A stretch of 52,244 nt of DNA from Ascoidea tarda (nom. inval.). Lineage: Eukaryota > Ascomycota > Saccharomycetes > Ascoideales > Ascoideaceae. Below are positions 48,374 to 52,244 of this stretch, piece by piece (position 1 is the first letter of the stretch; each line of letters begins with the position of its first letter). The stretch lies in NCBI GenBank assembly GCA_030560485.1, contig JAKTTS010000045.1:1-52244 (forward strand), in the 5' to 3' direction. The translations under genes were made by a program, and so were the position numbers. The notes below the pieces were generated by a model. The model did no database searches. It had not been told where the DNA came from and saw only the letters and a list, made by a program, of their open reading frames with translations.

Positions 48374-51300
48374 TCATTCCCATTCAAGAAATCTAATTCT
48401 TTTTCTGATAGTTCCTTCATTATTAGCCATTATTATTTGATCACCCTCAATTGAAATCCAGGGTCCATCTAATGGTTGAAATAAGTAAGGATATTCATAT
48501 GTTTGGTTTTGTTCCCTTCTTTCATCTAATGTTTTTCTACTAGCCAAACGTTTTATCATTCTATGTGTTTGTAAATGACGATCATCCTCATCTGCATTCA
48601 GATTATTAACACTATTACGATGAAAAAACCTATTTGTATGACTCAATAAATTGGGATTAAAAGTTGGTAAAATCAGATAATCGCTGATTCTAGAAACCTT
48701 AGGTGACAAAAAATTATCATCATCATTGATACCTCTCATTTGGGGACTCAAACTATTATCTTCCAATTCATCATTTTTAATAGCTCTTAACGCAATAAAA
48801 TTAGATAGTGGCAAATAGCGTCTTTGGAACTCATACAAGAACCCAATAGTTATCACAGGCAATGGTGCCAAACAAGTTGCCAACACATAAGCATTCTGTA
48901 AAGCCAATGTACCGGCCATTGTGAGTTGTAAAAGAAGTAGACCGAGAATGATTCTTCTAAAAATAATAGGCCATACTTTTCCAGTAGAATGAGGTGGATG
49001 GACCATTGAATACATCAACTGATATTTATAAACAAAATAACCTATCATGAAATAAACAACACCAGATGCCAATATCTTAGTTGATATGACTGAATACATT
49101 AAAGTAATAATCAAAATCAACATCGGTTGTGGCAAACTTAAACCAAAATTAAAAATTGGGGATTTATAGAGATTTTTGTGATCTCTTGAAGTCTTGCAAG
49201 ATATTTTGGAAAATGGGAACCTTATCAATGACCCGATTAGTAACAAGCGAAATGGAAACATACCTATGCCTTGAAATATGATTAAATCAACATAAAATAA
49301 AGAAAACTCTTTTAATGACATGGATAACTGTTTTGCAATTTTGGTTGTATCACTTAAGAAACCCCAATAATTTGAAGCTGTACCGGCCAAAGTGAAAACA
49401 AGAAAAAGATTGATAAAAATGTAAAAGAAATTTTTAGAAACAATAGACAACTCTTGTTCTCCATAACTGATAAAACCTTGTTTTGAAGATAACCAACAAT
49501 AAACAAAAGGAATTGCAAAGTTTAACAATGTAAATAAATAAGTTGGTAATAAGCTAGTAACAAAGTTTTCTGCCCATTTATTTTTATGAAGCAATTCACC
49601 CAAACCAGGCCAAAATTTAGATATTGTCTTAATATTTAGCAATGTGGCTAAATATGAAACAGGGAAAATCAATGCAATGCTTAGTATTCCAATAATAATG
49701 GTTATGTTATATTCCTTAAATATTCTTTCTTTCCTGGATAAACAAACATGATCCCAGATTATATCATGTGGAGCAGGGGCTAATTTTGTTATAAGAAAAT
49801 TAACGTGAGGGTCTAAAACTGCTTGGGCTGCCATTTGAGCACTTGCAACTGTATCCATTGTGATAAATGCAGTTGGGGTTGGAGAGTAGTGATTGTTTCT
49901 TGCTTTCCTAATTTCATCGTCGATGATTTCTAAATTGTTTGATAGATGGTCGATTGCGTCTACTTCTTTACCAAAAAAACCAAATCTGCCAATTTTGATT
50001 TTGGGTCTTTTGTGATTAAATTGAGATGCAGCCAAGTTTACTACCCCTGTACTTGTTGTTGAAATGTTGTCAAAATCGCTTTCATTATCAGTGTAATTTA
50101 TGAAATCATCTTCGTTATCATTATCGGTATTGCCACTGTCGTGATAAGTATTGTTATCAGTATAGTAGTTATTTCGATGAGAATTGATTAAAAGAGGTAG
50201 ATGAAGATCATTTGATTCAAAATCTTGAAAGTCTATTTGATTTTGGTTATTGGAAATGTTATCGATTGTTTTTTTATTTGGGTTCGGATTCGGATTTGGA
50301 TTTGGATTCGGATTTGAATTTGAATTTGAATTTGATTTTATAGAGATTTTATTTGTTGACGATTTTCTTTTTCTATTTGTATTTAAAGGGAAAAAATCAT
50401 TCAAATGAGAATTTAAATTAAGATTCGAATTCAAATTAATCCTGATACTGGTATCACCATTAGTGTTAGTGTTATTGTTATTGTTATTGTTGCTGTTACC
50501 GTTATTATTATTGTCATTTTCGATTTGATTTACAGTTATGTTGCTATTATTAATACTATTATAATTGTAATTAAAATTTGTCTTTATACTTTTAAGATTT
50601 AAATACTGGGCCCATTTTATCTCTAGTAGATGAATTAATTTTTTTCTTTGTTTGAACAAGTAATTTAATTTATTCCATTCTTTACAGAGAATGACGGAAT
50701 CAACTCTACCAATATTTAATAGTTCAATATGGTTTTTAAGAATGGATTCATTTCTTAGGTTTGGAGGAATTCCAGATAATAGGATAGTTCTATCAGTTAT
50801 GGAGTTTTGGTTACCAAGATAAAGCTGTCTAATGTGTAGTATATGGTTCGTGTCTTTGAATAAGAAGAAAAAGGTTATTAGGGTGAACAAGTAAGTGAAA
50901 ATAAGATAAGTCCATAAAAACTGTGGATATTCTTCAGGCAGATTTACGTTATCGATATTATCAACAGTATCAATATTTTTGTTATCCCGGATATCCCGAA
51001 TATTTCTAATGACTTTAGTTATTGTATTATATGCATGAATAATCAATTGGATATTGTTGTTATCATCGTCATTATTGCCATTGTTGTCGTTGTCATCATT
51101 GTCGAATTTTCCAGTGTAGTAATATCTGATGGGACTTATAATGAAAAAAGCCAAAAGAAAGCAGGATGAGAGTATTTTTATTGACATTTTGAAAAATTTG
51201 AGAAATACAAAAGCGTCTAAGCCAGCATTTAATAGGATATCATTTTCGTTGATTTTGACTGTGGTTATAATCCAACCAAACAAAGAATTCTTGTTGAAAA

Positions 51301-51499
51301 GTGGCAAGTTCTTTCGACGTAGTAATCTTGAGGAATAAAAAATAGCCCATTTTCTTCGCAAAATGGAAAAGATAAGCAAAGCAGAAAGACCTAGCACCAA
51401 GGACAAGACCAACTGGGTCTTGACCACCCTTCCACTGGGCTTTCTGATATCAGGTATGGTTATTGGATCTGAGGAATTGAAGGTTGTGGAAAAGGCCAT
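48374..51499 (-). CDS. CSC1: CSC1/RSN1 (OSCA/TMEM63) family membrane channel
   Basis: Predicted 1041-residue multi-pass membrane protein of the hyperosmolality-gated, calcium-permeable channel family. Order of parts: an N-terminal transmembrane segment (about 25-46, KTQLVLSLVLGLSALLIFSIL), the family block GWIITTVKINENDILLNAGLDAFVFLKFFKM (about 75-105), further membrane segments to about 220, a cytosolic loop (about 230-590) with the RRM-like start DRTILLSGIPPNLRNE, then LAPAPHDIIWDHVCLSRKER and the C-terminal membrane bundle (about 600-900). Asn/Ser/Pro repeats of roughly 150 residues are inserted in the cytosolic loop, including NSNSNS and NPNPNP runs, so it is longer than S. cerevisiae Csc1 (782). 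The AGLDAFVFL and PAPHDIIWD blocks favour Csc1 over Phm7; the precise orthologue (Csc1 versus Rsn1) is less certain. Confidence 0.85.
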   Translation of the reverse strand: MAFSTTFNSSDPITIPDIRKPSGRVVKTQLVLSLVLGLSALLIFSILRRKWAIFYSSRLLRRKNLPLFNKNSLFGWIITTVKINENDILLNAGLDAFVFLKFFKMSIKILSSCFLLAFFIISPIRYYYTGKFDNDDNDNNGNNDDDNNNIQLIIHAYNTITKVIRNIRDIRDNKNIDTVDNIDNVNLPEEYPQFLWTYLIFTYLFTLITFFFLFKDTNHILHIRQLYLGNQNSITDRTILLSGIPPNLRNESILKNHIELLNIGRVDSVILCKEWNKLNYLFKQRKKLIHLLEIKWAQYLNLKSIKTNFNYNYNSINNSNITVNQIENDNNNNGNSNNNNNNNTNTNGDTSIRINLNSNLNLNSHLNDFFPLNTNRKRKSSTNKISIKSNSNSNSNPNPNPNPNPNPNKKTIDNISNNQNQIDFQDFESNDLHLPLLINSHRNNYYTDNNTYHDSGNTDNDNEDDFINYTDNESDFDNISTTSTGVVNLAASQFNHKRPKIKIGRFGFFGKEVDAIDHLSNNLEIIDDEIRKARNNHYSPTPTAFITMDTVASAQMAAQAVLDPHVNFLITKLAPAPHDIIWDHVCLSRKERIFKEYNITIIIGILSIALIFPVSYLATLLNIKTISKFWPGLGELLHKNKWAENFVTSLLPTYLFTLLNFAIPFVYCWLSSKQGFISYGEQELSIVSKNFFYIFINLFLVFTLAGTASNYWGFLSDTTKIAKQLSMSLKEFSLFYVDLIIFQGIGMFPFRLLLIGSLIRFPFSKISCKTSRDHKNLYKSPIFNFGLSLPQPMLILIITLMYSVISTKILASGVVYFMIGYFVYKYQLMYSMVHPPHSTGKVWPIIFRRIILGLLLLQLTMAGTLALQNAYVLATCLAPLPVITIGFLYEFQRRYLPLSNFIALRAIKNDELEDNSLSPQMRGINDDDNFLSPKVSRISDYLILPTFNPNLLSHTNRFFHRNSVNNLNADEDDRHLQTHRMIKRLASRKTLDERREQNQTYEYPYLFQPLDGPWISIEGDQIIMANNEGTIRKRIRFLEWE
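50279..50336 (-). repeat. Coding hexamer repeat giving (Asn-Pro)n and (Asn-Ser)n
   Basis: GGATTTGGATTC-type hexamers on the plus strand encode NPNPNPNPNPNPNP, followed by NSNSNSN from GAATTT hexamers, in the cytosolic loop of the channel. It is in frame and likely polymorphic between strains. Confidence 0.85.
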
Positions 51500-51576
51500 G
51501 ATAGTTCAAATCATTGGAAATTGATAAATAGACAAAGAGTTGGTTTTGATTTGAGCTGCTCTTATCGAGTAATCAC

Positions 51577-51760
51577 CACGTGATTCGACGTGCAATGAGG
51601 TAATATATCCGCATGTCCATGTATATGTATGTGTAAATAATGCATTTCAACGCGTACTCCAATATTGAGGTTTGAATGCGTATATGTGTATAATCTTGTG
51701 TGTTTCCGTGTAACTATGTAGCACTACGCATACACCATCTGTGTGTCTTATTACCACGTG
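51577..51760. promoter_or_regulatory. Two CACGTG E-boxes flanking TATGTGT-rich DNA
   Basis: CACGTG occurs at 51577-51582 and 51755-51760. Between them short words related to TATGTGT, GTGTGT and GCATACACC recur, resembling degenerate Rap1- or Tbf1-type sites. Cbf1 is the known yeast CACGTG binder. Functional assignment is inference. Confidence 0.35.
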
Positions 51761-51942
51761 GCGCTCCGATTTCTTTTCTTGTTTTTCTAAAATTAACCTC
51801 TTTGAACGCTTCTCATCTAATAATAATTATTGCCTTACATTGAACGACTGCCATCATCCAGTGAGAAACAACAAGTGTTCATTCCTTACATAATTCATAT
51901 TAATACAATATTCTGGTTTGTTACTTTCTTTTTTAGATTTTT

Positions 51943-51950
51943 TATATAAA
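51943..51950 (+). promoter_or_regulatory. TATA box of PSA1
   Basis: TATATAAA matches the strict yeast TATA consensus and lies about 250 bases upstream of the PSA1 start codon, after a T-rich stretch. PSA1 is highly expressed in yeasts, which fits a TATA promoter. Confidence 0.5.
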
Positions 51951-52196
51951 AGCAACTTTTTGGTCTTTCCAATTTTTTCTTATATTTATTATTTGATTTA
52001 TATTGTTGTCGTTGCATTCAATTTCGATCTGAGATTTCAATATTTAGTTGATCTGTTAAAGAGATTCATTCGCTTTCTTATTTTTTGACCAATAAACAAA
52101 AAAAAAAACAAAAACAGAAACAAAGTAAAACAAAACAAAATATTTTAAAACATTTTACTTTTACAATTTTAAAAACATACACATTTTATCATCAAG

Positions 52197-52244
52197 ATGA
52201 AGGGATTGATATTAGTTGGAGGATATGGAACAAGACTAAGGCCA
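52197..52244 (+). CDS. PSA1: GDP-mannose pyrophosphorylase, N-terminal fragment (cut by window end)
   Basis: Sixteen codons are visible before the window ends, giving MKGLILVGGYGTRLRP. This is the nucleotide-binding signature (GGxGTRLRP) and exact-type start of Psa1/Vig9/Mpg1, mannose-1-phosphate guanylyltransferase. It makes GDP-mannose for N- and O-glycosylation and cell-wall mannan. The upstream leader is A-rich with a TATA box. The rest of the gene lies outside the window, so truncation is only by the edge. Confidence 0.85.
   Translation, partial: MKGLILVGGYGTRLRP

Larger units (their letters stand above)
51500..52196. other. Divergent promoter region of the CSC1-like gene and PSA1
   Basis: A 697-base region with no gene. 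The first half has CACGTG at 51577-51582 and 51755-51760 and many TATGTGT/ACGCATACAC words between 51600 and 51745. The second half, nearer PSA1, is T-rich and then A/C-rich in the presumed leader. Confidence 0.6.

Noticed and set aside
1-52244. tRNA genes, rRNA, LTR or other transposable elements, CRISPR arrays
   Set aside because: I scanned the intergenic regions for B-box (GGTTCRANNC) with a matching A-box, for terminal repeats and for transposase or reverse transcriptase motifs and found none that hold together.

Overview
The window looks like nuclear DNA of a budding yeast (Saccharomycotina). It is strongly AT-rich, its long genes are almost all intronless, its proteins carry long Asn-, Ser- and Asp-rich tracts, and every conserved gene has a clear yeast homologue. 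The one intron I can demonstrate is in alpha-tubulin, at the position used by Saccharomyces TUB1 (after 25 coding bases), with a yeast-like branch site. CTG codons are almost absent: none is in frame in the whole of MIS1, TUB1 and ILS1, although CTA, CTT and CTC are used. This hints at a lineage that reassigned or lost CUG-Leu, such as the CUG-Ser or CUG-Ala yeasts, but the sequence alone does not settle it.

Layout from left to right: KAP120 importin (minus); a large Zn2Cys6-type transcription factor (minus); a 4.6 kb intergenic region; mitochondrial C1-tetrahydrofolate synthase MIS1 (plus); ERF4, a subunit of the Ras palmitoyltransferase (minus); an MSB3/MSB4-type Rab GAP (plus); a giant IRA-type Ras GAP (minus); a 5.7 kb intergenic region; TUB1 alpha-tubulin with an intron (plus); MSC7 aldehyde dehydrogenase (minus); ILS1 cytosolic isoleucyl-tRNA synthetase (plus); a CSC1/RSN1-family ion channel (minus); and the first 16 codons of PSA1, GDP-mannose pyrophosphorylase (plus), cut by the window edge. 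From MIS1 onward the genes alternate in convergent and divergent pairs. There are no operons and I recognise no transposons, LTRs, tRNAs or rRNAs.

The genes are mostly unrelated housekeeping functions. The exception is ERF4 (needed for Ras palmitoylation) and the IRA-type gene (switches Ras off), which lie two genes apart with a Rab GAP between them.

The least ordinary material is outside the conserved genes. A nested three-way-junction RNA fold sits in the unusually long TUB1-MSC7 convergent gap (41753-41878). A long foldback hairpin lies in the MIS1 upstream region (11471-11556). A GC-rich, hairpin-dense island lies between the IRA gene and TUB1 (about 34948-35480). In the transcription factor, the zinc cluster appears to be split by a 77-residue insertion between its fifth and sixth cysteines.
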